The notes under the pieces: model-generated
The model's input: the letters and a program-made list of their open reading frames with translations, nothing else
Databases searched by the model: none
What the model was told of the DNA's origin: nothing
In this document: piece after piece, positions 1 to 7,377 of the stretch
Position numbering within the stretch: the first letter of the stretch is position 1
Layout: each line of letters starts with the position of its first letter
Made by a program: the position numbers and the translations under genes
Assembly (NCBI RefSeq): GCF_001314995.1
Contig: NZ_CP012938.1
Coordinates: forward strand, 186,001-250,000
Reading direction: 5' to 3'
From: Bacteroides ovatus
GTDB lineage: Bacteria > Bacteroidota > Bacteroidia > Bacteroidales > Bacteroidaceae
Length of the DNA: 64,000 nucleotides

Positions 1-378
1 GTCACCGACCGAAAAATGTTCGGCTTCCCTTCCCATACGAAACAGGTGACGTTTGTCATAATAGAATTCTTCTCCTTCCGGTGTCAGGAAGAAGGCCCGA
101 TTATAGAACTGGTCGTTTTCAGTTGCTATATAACTTCCACAAATGGCTAGCTGAAATTGGGCAGCCCATTGTTTGAGTATTGTAATGGTTGCTCCGGAGT
201 TCGGCTCTGCCAGCATTTTACTCTGCATGCTGAATCCGGTGGAAAACATCTCCGGTAAAACAACAATCTCCGTTATTCCACGAAGACTTTGCAGCTTTTC
301 GTGGAGCAAACGGAGATTTTCTTGTTTATTTTCCCAAACAATATCGGTTTGTATGATAGAAATACGGATAGACTCCAT
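1..378 (-). CDS. Nitrilase-family amidohydrolase (omega-amidase YafV-like), 3' end outside window
   Basis: Only the first 126 residues lie in the window; the gene continues past base 1. The product belongs to the carbon-nitrogen hydrolase (nitrilase) superfamily, which hydrolyses amides with a Glu-Lys-Cys triad. The motif LPEMFSTGF carries the expected catalytic Glu (E43) and YYDKRHLF carries the catalytic Lys (K109); the Cys motif would be in the missing part. LPEMFSTGFS and DKRHLFRMG are typical of the YafV branch, which deaminates alpha-ketoglutaramate and similar omega-amides. It is cytosolic, with no signal peptide. The ATG at 378 is the only sensible start. Family assignment is firm; the exact substrate is inferred from subfamily resemblance. 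Confidence 0.85.
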   Translation of the reverse strand, partial: MESIRISIIQTDIVWENKQENLRLLHEKLQSLRGITEIVVLPEMFSTGFSMQSKMLAEPNSGATITILKQWAAQFQLAICGSYIATENDQFYNRAFFLTPEGEEFYYDKRHLFRMGREAEHFSVGD

Positions 379-384
379 GATAAC

Positions 385-478
385 TAAGTATTAAGTAATA
401 AGTATTAAGTATTAAGTATTAAGCCGTGCGGATAAGTATATCAAAAGCTACGATTAATACTTAATACCTAATACTTAA
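385..478. repeat. Tandem 7-bp repeats facing inverted copies (hairpin)
   Basis: The gap between two minus-strand genes holds several tandem copies of a 7-mer of the type AAGTATT (about 385-423). After a 30-base spacer come inverted copies (about 454-478). The arms match at about 23 of 25 positions, so RNA from either strand could form a long AU-rich stem. A similar architecture with another 7-mer occurs at 56091-56178. It could be a terminator or mRNA-end stabiliser for the acyltransferase gene, or a simple-sequence expansion. Confidence 0.7.
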
Positions 479-479
479 A

Positions 480-1034
480 TCATATTTCTCCAAGAGCAAA
501 ATTCTCCGGATGTTTTCCTTTGAAATCCTTGAAATAAAGTTTGATTTCTCTCATGTCCTTATTAATATCTCCTGACGGCATGATAGCTTTCGTTGCCGAA
601 ATCGTTTTCTTGCTGTAATCAATACCAATCAGGACGATAGGAACCTGTGCTTTCAAAGCTATAAAATAAAAACCTTTTTTCCAGTTTGGATTCGCTTTGC
701 GGGTTCCTTCGGGAGTGATAGCCAAATTAAACTTTTTATATTTAGCAAAATTATGAACCATCTGATCTACTAGCGAAGTTTTTCGGCTACGGTTGACGGG
801 AATTCCGCCAACTGCTTTGAAAAAAACTCCAAGTGGAAAGAAAAACCATTCTTTTTTCATCATGAAACTTGTCTTACGGCCTATAGCACCATAAAATAGT
901 TTTCCAATAAATAAATCAAGGTTTGTTGTGTGTGGAGCGGCACATATCACGCATTTATCATAATTAGGCACCGTAACGTTTGTCTTCCATCCTAACAGGC
1001 GGTAATAGATAAAGCTATAAATTGCTTTTTTCAT
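480..1034 (-). CDS. 1-acyl-sn-glycerol-3-phosphate acyltransferase-like protein (PlsC family)
   Basis: This 184-residue protein has the acyltransferase signature HTTNLD (H35 to D40, the HX4D catalytic motif) and a second block TPEGTRK near residue 109 that binds the phosphate of the acceptor. Family members transfer an acyl group to lysophosphatidate or related lysolipids at the inner membrane. It is shorter than canonical PlsC (about 240 residues) and belongs to the small Bacteroidetes subgroup, so the acceptor is uncertain. The gene starts 7 bases after the stop of the small upstream gene on the same strand, which suggests one transcript. Confidence 0.85.
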   Translation of the reverse strand: MKKAIYSFIYYRLLGWKTNVTVPNYDKCVICAAPHTTNLDLFIGKLFYGAIGRKTSFMMKKEWFFFPLGVFFKAVGGIPVNRSRKTSLVDQMVHNFAKYKKFNLAITPEGTRKANPNWKKGFYFIALKAQVPIVLIGIDYSKKTISATKAIMPSGDINKDMREIKLYFKDFKGKHPENFALGEI

Positions 1035-1041
1035 TCTGTTG

Positions 1042-1311
1042 TTAGTTCAATTTCCCTATAGCTTCAATAATCTCGTTTACCTTTGCATTAAAATCAGCAC
1101 GGAATTTCTTATAAAAACCTTTCACGTTGCCCGGTTCTGTGTGGCTGATGCGAGTGACAAACTCATCCTGCATCTTCAGTACCTCTGCCATCAGTTCATC
1201 TGCTTTTACCTTGTCTGTGCCAGGGATAAACATACTGTTGATTAAACACTCGGTGAATAATTCTCCTGCGATATAGTTTACGTTCTTTTTGAGTTCTCTT
1301 CTACTTGCCAT
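1042..1311 (-). CDS. Conserved small helical protein of unknown function
   Basis: An 89-residue, Lys/Glu-rich, apparently all-helical soluble protein without signal peptide or known motif. The open frame extends upstream to 1401, but the ATG at 1311 is preferred. It begins MASRRELKK, a typical soluble N-terminus, and the extra 30 residues would be translated from an AT-rich leader with a TATCTTTA box. It ends 7 bases before the acyltransferase start, so the two probably share a transcript. I recognise it only as the type of short hypothetical protein conserved among Bacteroides; no function can be assigned. Confidence 0.65.
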   Translation of the reverse strand: MASRRELKKNVNYIAGELFTECLINSMFIPGTDKVKADELMAEVLKMQDEFVTRISHTEPGNVKGFYKKFRADFNAKVNEIIEAIGKLN

Positions 1312-1685
1312 AATCTTTACATTTAATGGTGAATAATAAAAATACTTGCGGTAAAGATAGGCACTTTCTTTGATTCTAGCGAATAATATAGGGAAAAACA
1401 TTATTCAGGCCTTCATCTTCTTAACTCTATCTCTTCATTTAAATAATTTCACAGGCTATTATTGATGGAATAACGGTTTGATTGTGATCCTGAATAGTAT
1501 TTATATGATTTACTTGTTAATCTGCGTTTCAATAAATTCCTATTTAGTTCATTTCGGATCACTAATGAGTAATTTATTTAGTTCAACAGTTGATAGGGTA
1601 AGTCACTTACTTAACCAATGTTGGTTATGTATGAGCCAAATGTTATTTTTAGTGAAGCGGTAGCCCGAGAAATAATATAGAATTT

Positions 1686-1795
1686 ACCTAACGGACAAAC
1701 GTACGTTATCTACCGTGTGAATATCCGTTACCCACCGGACGAGCATCAACAACCTGCCGGACGAGAGTCGGTCATCTGCCGGACGAACAACTCAT
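1686..1795. repeat. Five-unit degenerate 22-bp tandem repeat
   Basis: Five consecutive units of exactly 22 bases start at 1686, 1708, 1730, 1752 and 1774. The shared part of each is A(C/T)C(T/C) followed by a variable base and a core that is CCGGACGA in units 3-5 and degenerate in units 1-2 (ACGGACAA, CCGTGTGA). The second half of each unit varies. The period is two helical turns and not a multiple of three, which fits a protein-binding array better than a coding repeat. No known family is recognised. Confidence 0.75.
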
Positions 1796-2122
1796 GAGGG
1801 ACACGGGAATAGAAACGGCACCGACAAAGTGATCCGGACCGACAGCGGTAGCAACCAAAGCCATTTTCTCTGCCCTATATTATTGCTATTATTTATAACA
1901 GAAATAATACTTTTCTCTTCTCTACTTTACTCTACTGGTTTTCGTTGGCTTTTCCCCCTTTACTGGCAGGCGTTTCAGCGCTTTGTACAGCCCTCTTTGG
2001 ATACCCTCGTTTTTGTATCGGTTTCACTTGTTTTCTCACCGAAGTACAAGAATAACTTTCACGTGAATGACGGTGTTTCTCTTATTTTTCTTTTTTATAA
2101 TAGCTGCAATCATAAAGTAGGT

Positions 2123-2130
2123 TATTTTTG
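2123..2130 (+). promoter_or_regulatory. Possible -7 box for the recombinase gene
   Basis: TATTTTTG matches the Bacteroides -7 consensus TAnnTTTG and lies 39 bases before the recombinase ATG. No clear TTTG box lies at the right distance upstream, so the call is tentative. Confidence 0.35.
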
Positions 2131-2168
2131 TTCTTTCTCTTAATTTATTGTATAATCTAAAATAACTA

Positions 2169-3125
2169 ATGATGCAAAAAATTAATAAAAATGGATTTAG
2201 CCAATGTGCCGGAGCGTACATTGAGCGTTTGCGGAAAGAAGGGCGATATTCTACCGCTCATGTTTATAAGAATGCTCTTTTTTCTTTTAGTAAGTTTTGT
2301 GGAACATTGAACATATCGTTCAGGCAAGTCACGCGAGAATGTTTACGTTGCTATGGACAGCATCTTTACGAGTCCGGATTAAAGCTCAATACGATTTCTA
2401 CTTATATGCGTATGCTTCGTAGTATCTACAATCGGGGAGTAGAAGCGGGAAGTGCCCCTTATGTTCCCCGGTTGTTTCATGATGTTTATACAGGCGTGGA
2501 TATCCGGCAAAAGAAAGCATTGTCTGTGACCGAGTTACACAAACTTCTATATGAGGATCCGAAATCCGAACGTTTGCGTCGTACGCAGACGATTGCCGCT
2601 TTAATGTTTCAGTTTTGTGGAATGTCATTCGCAGATTTGGCGCATTTAGAGAAGTCGGCTTTAGACCGGAATGTGCTTCAATATAATCGTATCAAGACTA
2701 AAACACCAATGAGCCTGGAAATTCTCGAAAGTGCAAAGGAGATGATGAATCAGCTTCGAAGCAATAAACCTGCTCTTCCTGATTGTCCCGACTATTTATT
2801 CGATATTTTACATAGTGATAAGAAGCGAAAAGATGAAAAAGCATATAAGGAATATCAGTCTGCTCTTCGTAGATTTAATAATTGTTTGAAGGATTTGGCG
2901 AGAGCGTTGCGCTTAAATTCGCCTGTCACTTCATATACTTTCCGACATTCTTGGGCCACTACTGCCAAATACCGCGGAGTTTCTATTGAAATGATAAGTG
3001 AATCGTTGGGGCACAAATCTATTAAAACCACACAAATATATCTGAAAGGCTTTGGATTAAGAGAACGTACAGAAGTAAATAGAAAGAATTTATCTTACGT
3101 TAGAGATTGCAATGCAGGCAGGTGA
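2169..3125 (+). CDS. Tyrosine site-specific recombinase (phase-variation type)
   Basis: A 318-residue phage-integrase-family recombinase with an N-terminal SAM-like DNA-binding domain (about 10-105) and a C-terminal catalytic domain (about 120-310). Seen are the beta-hairpin lysine region (NRIKTKTPMS), Arg II with its His (YTFRHSWAT), the GH motif (SLGHKSIKTT) and the nucleophile Tyr (QIYLKG). The first catalytic Arg, usually in G(L/M)RxxE, is replaced: the motif reads GMSFADL. That change is known from Bacteroidetes recombinases such as IntDOT. Transcription runs toward an inverted-repeat-bounded segment that starts 39 bases after the stop, so the recombinase most likely flips this adjacent promoter. 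The length fits an invertase or transposon integrase, and no other mobile-element genes are nearby. Confidence 0.9.
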   Translation: MMQKINKNGFSQCAGAYIERLRKEGRYSTAHVYKNALFSFSKFCGTLNISFRQVTRECLRCYGQHLYESGLKLNTISTYMRMLRSIYNRGVEAGSAPYVPRLFHDVYTGVDIRQKKALSVTELHKLLYEDPKSERLRRTQTIAALMFQFCGMSFADLAHLEKSALDRNVLQYNRIKTKTPMSLEILESAKEMMNQLRSNKPALPDCPDYLFDILHSDKKRKDEKAYKEYQSALRRFNNCLKDLARALRLNSPVTSYTFRHSWATTAKYRGVSIEMISESLGHKSIKTTQIYLKGFGLRERTEVNRKNLSYVRDCNAGR

Positions 3126-3164
3126 TATATAGACAAAACTTTAATAATCAGCATTTAAATGTAT

Positions 3165-3458
3165 CTGTTACTTCTTAGGTAACGGAATCAAATATGACGC
3201 AAAGATAGACAAAAATATAAATAGCAAACAAATATTCTCCCATTTTTTTTCGTTTTATCTGATGCATACGGCAAAAAAAAATCCGAACATGAAATAATTA
3301 TATCTTCATGCCCAATGATTTATATGTCCTGTTTTAAAAAGAATTTTCCCCTTCGCTAAAGGCAAAAGCTCTTCTCTCACTGTAATTGTCGATGTTTTTC
3401 TCTGTTCTCATTCCGGTTGGTCTCGATTGTGTGTTTACTGTTACCTAAGAAGTAACAG
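3165..3458. repeat. Invertible promoter segment (inverton) with inverted repeats
   Basis: The left repeat (3165-3185) and right repeat (3438-3458) are 21 bases each and match in inverted orientation at 20 of 21 positions. Each is itself a dyad, GTTAC-TTCTTAG-GTAAC, which is two 5-base arms around a 7-base centre, the layout of a tyrosine-recombinase core site. The 252 bases between them hold a single good Bacteroides promoter, on the minus strand. The recombinase gene lies immediately left and the surface-protein operon begins 82 bases to the right. GTTAC-N7-GTAAC repeats of this kind are, from memory, known at invertible promoters of Bacteroides. Confidence 0.88.
3200..3228 (-). promoter_or_regulatory. 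Promoter inside the invertible segment, pointing left (OFF orientation)
   Basis: On the minus strand a TTTG box is followed after 17 bases by TATCTTTG (plus coordinates 3200-3207), matching the Bacteroides TTTG / TAnnTTTG pattern. As sequenced it fires toward the 3' end of the recombinase gene, antisense to it. Inversion about the repeats would place the -7 box near 3416-3423 on the plus strand, about 115 bases upstream of the ATG at 3540. I found no TAnnTTTG box on the plus strand between the right repeat and 3540. Confidence 0.7.
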
Positions 3459-3539
3459 AATTATATAAGGTAAAAATAGTGGATTAATCAAAAAAGTTTT
3501 GAGAATATCTCTATTTAAAAGTATAACATACAAATAAAG

Positions 3540-4289
3540 ATGAAACAAACTAAAGCGGCTTTTAGGAATAAGCCATTTATTTCGTTAAAAGGTAGTATTC
3601 TATTTCTGATACTCATTCCGATGAGCGGTCTGATTCATGCGCAATATTCCATGGGAACAACGGGGCAGTTGATGATACCTACCGCTGAAATGCAAGAGAC
3701 CGGTACATTTACGGGAGGAGTCAATTTCTTACCAGAACAGGTTACTCCATCGGTTTTCAGTTTCCCTACCATGAACTATTTTGTAGATATGACTCTTTTC
3801 TCTTTTATCGAATTCACTTATCGGATGACATTACTCAAAATGACAACCGGCACAGGCAGAACGGGTTATCATAATCAGGACCGTTCTAATACGATTCGCA
3901 TTCGTCCAATAAAAGAAAGCCGCTATTTTCCGGCTGTTGTGATTGGTGGAGATGATCTTTTGACTGAGAAGAAGACTCCATATTGGGGAGCTTATTATGG
4001 TGTGTTGACAAAGACTATCGGATTTCGTTCAGGAGATCAATTGGCTGTCACAGCCGGATGGTATATTCATCAAGGCGATTGCCGGGTATTTAATAAAGGA
4101 CCTTTCGGAGGTGTCCGTTACACGCCTTCTTTTTGCAAAGAATTGAAATTGATGGTGGAATATGATACGCATGGATGGAATATGGGGGCTGCCATGCGCT
4201 TTTGGAAGCATTTGTCCGTCAATGTGTTTACTCGTGAATTTACGTGTGTTTCCGCTGGTCTGCGGTATGAATGTACATTAATACATTAA
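3540..4289 (+). CDS. YjbH-type exported envelope protein, N-terminal-like part
   Basis: A 249-residue exported protein with a hydrophobic signal segment ending in LIHAQ (about residues 18-34). The region after it (GTTGQLMIPTAEM) matches the start of the YjbH family, whose members are outer-membrane beta-rich proteins tied to exopolysaccharide production. The rest is rich in alternating Tyr/Thr strands typical of outer-membrane barrels. It is far shorter than proteobacterial YjbH (about 700 residues); the next gene supplies a second YjbH-like part, so the pair may be a split version. It is first in a three-gene operon controlled by the invertible segment upstream. Function in polysaccharide secretion is inferred from family only. 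Confidence 0.7.
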   Translation: MKQTKAAFRNKPFISLKGSILFLILIPMSGLIHAQYSMGTTGQLMIPTAEMQETGTFTGGVNFLPEQVTPSVFSFPTMNYFVDMTLFSFIEFTYRMTLLKMTTGTGRTGYHNQDRSNTIRIRPIKESRYFPAVVIGGDDLLTEKKTPYWGAYYGVLTKTIGFRSGDQLAVTAGWYIHQGDCRVFNKGPFGGVRYTPSFCKELKLMVEYDTHGWNMGAAMRFWKHLSVNVFTREFTCVSAGLRYECTLIH

Positions 4290-4295
4290 AAGAAG

Positions 4296-5513
4296 ATGAA
4301 AAGGATTGTTAGTGTGACTGCTGTTTTTCTCTGTGGTATTTCTTTGTTACAGGCACAGCCAGTTCGTGTGAGTGAGACACTGAAAGAATTGGAAATGGAG
4401 AATATTTCAGTTGTGGAGAAAAGGGACACGATAACTGCGGCTTTTGAGACCTCTGCCTATAGAGGTATTTATAATGGAATCGGTATTGCTATACGCCATT
4501 TGGTTGTTATACCGGAAATACCGACTTTGCAGCTACTTATATTAGATAATGCCCTACCACAATTATGTATAACTATCCCTGCAGATTTGATTCAAAAATG
4601 TCAGTCCGGTGAATGTACGTTGGATGAAGTGTATCGTAAGATGGGGATGACTACTTCTACCGGAACTGCTGTGCGTCAGCTGAAAGGTGTAAAACGAAAA
4701 GAAAGTTCTTTCGGTAAGGTAGATTTTGTGATATATCCCAACGTGATGTTAGTCAATAATGTAACTTATAAGTTGTATAAGGCGGCACTCGAGTTGCAAC
4801 CTGCCCTGGAAATGCAATTATGGAAAGGAGCTTCGCTACGGATGCAGGTTTCTTTGCCTATTGTAAGTAATGAAGATGGTAAGTGGAACTGCGTTCGCTT
4901 GGGATTCATGGCTTTGCGTCAGGATTTTCGCTTGGCTAACCATTGGAAAGGATACCTCACTGGCGGTAGTTTCTCTAATGACCGTCAGGGACTTGCTGCA
5001 GGAATCGGCTATTTTTCAGCAAACGGCAGGTGGACGGTAGAAGGTGGAGGAGGAATTACCGGTTCTTCCCATTTCTATGGCAGTGACTGGAAAATGAGTA
5101 AGTGGAAAAGAGTCAATGGACAGATTAGCGTAGGATATTATGTGCCGGAAGTGAATACCTTGGTGAAAGTAGAAGGGGCCCGCTTTATTTATGGAGATTA
5201 TGGAGTACGCGGAACTCTTTCACGCTATTTCGGCGAATATATTGTAGGTATATATGGTATGTACACAGATGGAGCAACGAATGCAGGGTTTAATTTCTCT
5301 ATTCCATTACCGGGAAAGAAACGCAGGCGACATCTGCTACGGGTGATGCTTCCCGAATATTTTGCTTTTCAGTATGATATGCGTAGCGGGAATGAATACG
5401 CTCATCGTTCATTGGGCGAAAGTTATAGTGTTGAACCTAAGTCGGCAGAGAATTCACACTTCTGGCAGCCGGATTATATTCGATATTATTTGATTAGAAC
5501 GAGTGAGAAGTGA
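4296..5513 (+). CDS. YjbH-type exported envelope protein, C-terminal-like part
   Basis: This 405-residue protein begins 6 bases after the previous stop. It has a signal peptide (MKRIVSVTAVFLCGISLLQAQ). The C-terminal two thirds contain strand-rich segments such as GYLTGGSFSNDRQGL, ARFIYGDYGVRGTLSRYF and NAGFNFSIPLPGKKRR. These resemble the C-terminal barrel of YjbH, where a phrase of the form FSIPL also occurs. With the preceding protein it probably forms one envelope assembly. Each part keeps its own signal peptide, so this is a true gene split and not a frameshift. A role in export or surface display of a polysaccharide is inferred. Expression should follow the state of the invertible promoter. 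Confidence 0.65.
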   Translation: MKRIVSVTAVFLCGISLLQAQPVRVSETLKELEMENISVVEKRDTITAAFETSAYRGIYNGIGIAIRHLVVIPEIPTLQLLILDNALPQLCITIPADLIQKCQSGECTLDEVYRKMGMTTSTGTAVRQLKGVKRKESSFGKVDFVIYPNVMLVNNVTYKLYKAALELQPALEMQLWKGASLRMQVSLPIVSNEDGKWNCVRLGFMALRQDFRLANHWKGYLTGGSFSNDRQGLAAGIGYFSANGRWTVEGGGGITGSSHFYGSDWKMSKWKRVNGQISVGYYVPEVNTLVKVEGARFIYGDYGVRGTLSRYFGEYIVGIYGMYTDGATNAGFNFSIPLPGKKRRRHLLRVMLPEYFAFQYDMRSGNEYAHRSLGESYSVEPKSAENSHFWQPDYIRYYLIRTSEK

Positions 5514-5559
5514 AACATGATTGATATTTAAACTAGTATTTTTAACAAATTTGAACATT

Positions 5560-7023
5560 ATGAAAAGTGTAAAATGGTTTTATGTGGGTGCCATGGCGAT
5601 AGCCTTGGGTATGTTAACTTTTGCGACAGTAGCCTGTCACGATGATGATGACGATCCGAAACCGGCAGAAGGGGAAGTTGTTGAAACTCCGAAACCGGTT
5701 GTAGAGTATTACATTATGGGGACGGTGACTTCCGGAGGAGCAGCAATGGATGGGGCAAAGGTAAAAGTGGGTAGTAAAAATTACACAACCGACTCGAATG
5801 GTAAGTTCTCTGTTACAGAAAGTGCTACAGGTACTTATAGTATTGAAGCGTCTTCTAATGGATATCTTTCACAGAAAACGTCAGTTGTCATTGCAAATAA
5901 TGCAGAGAATCGTAGTGTGGTAACGGTAGCTCTGGCTTTGACAAAGGAGAGTCCGAAAACTGCTGTGTCAATAGAGGCTACAGGAGAAACTAAAGTAGAG
6001 GATAATAGTGAATCGAATCAGGCAATTGAAAAGCCGGGAGAAGTTGCTCCGGAAGAAGTGGTAGAGGATAAACCGCTCGTGAAAGTCGAACTGACAATAC
6101 CGGAAGATGCAATTGAGGCATCTCAACAACAAGCAGGAATTGTTGAAGATGGTAAAGTCAACATTAGTGTGACAACCTTTGTTCCTGCTCCTGAAGAAGT
6201 AACTACTGAAGTAAAGGCAGAGGACGTGAATAGAGATGTACCTAAAAGCATACCTTTAGCTGCTGCTAAATTTGAACCGTCTGGTTTGAAATTTAAGAAG
6301 TCTGTTACGATTTCTATTCCTAATCCTATCCCTGGAATAACATTCGCTGATGCTGATATGATACTTACTTATCAGAATCCAAATACAGGAGAATGGGGGG
6401 ATGCAAAAGATAATAATGGAAATGTAATTAAAAATATATCTTCTACTACAGAAAGTGGAGCTGTCACTGCATATACAGCCGAAGTCGATCACTTCTCTGC
6501 TTATGCTATAGAGAATAAAGTATATAGCAAGATTAGTAATGAAACTGTGACAACTAATATTCTAGGACAAGCTAGTCGTGATAATAGCGAGAATGCTAAA
6601 GCGGTGGCTGGCATTGAACTGAAATATAAGGAAAAGTCTGGTTGGGACTATGATAAGAATGATGCTGGTCTTGTTGCTGAAGTTAAATCGCAATTAGGAG
6701 CTGGTGCTAGTGCTGAAGATACAAAAACGGTGAATGCAATGGTTGCTTTTATGAAAACTCGTATGTTCTCATTAATGGGATCGGTATCTGGCATTACGGA
6801 AACTGAACGTGTTTATAACACTGTAAATGTAAACGGATATACTACCATGAGTTATACTTGCTATGCAAAAGTCCGTACTACCACGTTGACGGCTAATGTA
6901 AAGTTTAAGGGTACTGCAAAGTCTGTTTCGATTACAGCAACTCGTTATACCGGTACGGACCATCAATATAAAACGGTTACTTATAATCCGACACATAGCG
7001 GTGGTAAGGGTGGTAGTATCTAA
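5560..7023 (+). CDS. Surface lipoprotein with carboxypeptidase-regulatory-like and ZU5-like domains
   Basis: A 487-residue lipoprotein. The signal peptide ends in FATVAC, and the Cys is followed by HDDDDD, an acidic tract like the lipoprotein export signal that sends Bacteroidetes lipoproteins to the cell surface. Residues about 50-105 form a carboxypeptidase-regulatory-like beta sandwich (GTVTSGGAAMDGAKVKVG). An acidic linker follows, then a ZU5-like block (LKFKKSVTISIPNP, about 245-315) and a unique C-terminal domain ending in a Gly/Ser tail. The ATG at 5560 is chosen over an in-frame TTG at 5521 because the signal peptide starts there. Third gene of the phase-variable operon; it may be the antigenic or adhesive product being switched. 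Confidence 0.7.
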   Translation: MKSVKWFYVGAMAIALGMLTFATVACHDDDDDPKPAEGEVVETPKPVVEYYIMGTVTSGGAAMDGAKVKVGSKNYTTDSNGKFSVTESATGTYSIEASSNGYLSQKTSVVIANNAENRSVVTVALALTKESPKTAVSIEATGETKVEDNSESNQAIEKPGEVAPEEVVEDKPLVKVELTIPEDAIEASQQQAGIVEDGKVNISVTTFVPAPEEVTTEVKAEDVNRDVPKSIPLAAAKFEPSGLKFKKSVTISIPNPIPGITFADADMILTYQNPNTGEWGDAKDNNGNVIKNISSTTESGAVTAYTAEVDHFSAYAIENKVYSKISNETVTTNILGQASRDNSENAKAVAGIELKYKEKSGWDYDKNDAGLVAEVKSQLGAGASAEDTKTVNAMVAFMKTRMFSLMGSVSGITETERVYNTVNVNGYTTMSYTCYAKVRTTTLTANVKFKGTAKSVSITATRYTGTDHQYKTVTYNPTHSGGKGGSI

Positions 7024-7377
7024 GATGTTTTATAGTAAGGGGCTTAGATTCATTTGTAGCATTGAATCCCTGCCTTAGTCGATTAGAAAAAAGTACAGAG
7101 GTACTTCTTTACCTAATTGGCCCCATGCATCAGATTTTATTTTGATGCACATTTCCCCAAATATCAACTGTCTGTGAAGATCGTTGATATGACTTTGATA
7201 CCGTTTGTCAAGTTGATGGCAGTATAATAAGTTTTTAATTATTCATTTTAAGATAAAACCCTTTTGAATATGCTCCTTTTCCAATAAACCCTTTGGGGCA
7301 TGTTCATATAGAGTATAGAAGGAGGAGGTCACTGTGAAGCGGTCTCCTCTTTTGCTTTTCGAAAATACTGTATTACA
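7024..7377. other. Intergenic region between convergent genes with several hairpins
   Basis: No gene is seen. Three stem-loops are visible before the main terminator: AAGTAC-agag-GTACTT at 7091-7106 followed by T-rich sequence, TGCATCA / TGATGCA at 7126-7149, and an imperfect stem between TGAATATGC and GGGGCATGTTCA around 7262-7302. The first may terminate the lipoprotein transcript. Confidence 0.5.
7319..7352. terminator. Bidirectional rho-independent terminator
   Basis: A stem of about 9 pairs with core GAGGAG / CTCCTC encloses a 16-base loop and is followed by TTTTGCTTTT. It lies between the convergent lipoprotein and patatin genes. Confidence 0.7.

Larger units (their letters stand above)
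1402..2168. other. Long intergenic region without a convincing gene
   Basis: About 770 bases separate the divergent genes at 1311 (minus) and 2169 (plus). Open frames here (for example 1478-1663 and 1829-2143) have no recognisable domain and translate AT- and T-rich sequence into Phe/Leu/Ser runs, so I do not call them. Visible structure is a short hairpin AACCAatgTTGGTT at 1614-1627, the 22-bp repeat array at 1686-1795 in a locally GC-richer patch, and a T-rich stretch before the recombinase gene. Confidence 0.6.

Noticed and set aside
1686..1795. 22-bp repeats considered as a CRISPR array
   Set aside because: Repeats are contiguous and degenerate with no unique spacers of 30-40 bases, and no cas genes are present.
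1829..2143. Open frame of 104 codons upstream of the recombinase gene
   Set aside because: Translates T-rich sequence into Phe/Leu/Ser runs with no domain, signal or neighbour logic; it begins in the patch just after the 22-bp repeat array.
3540..5513. YjbH pair as a frameshifted single gene
   Set aside because: Both parts have their own signal peptide, start and stop with a 6-base gap, so two genes are more likely than a broken one.
5521..5559. TTG start extending the surface lipoprotein by 13 residues
   Set aside because: The ATG at 5560 starts a proper lipoprotein signal; the extension would put hydrophobic residues before it.
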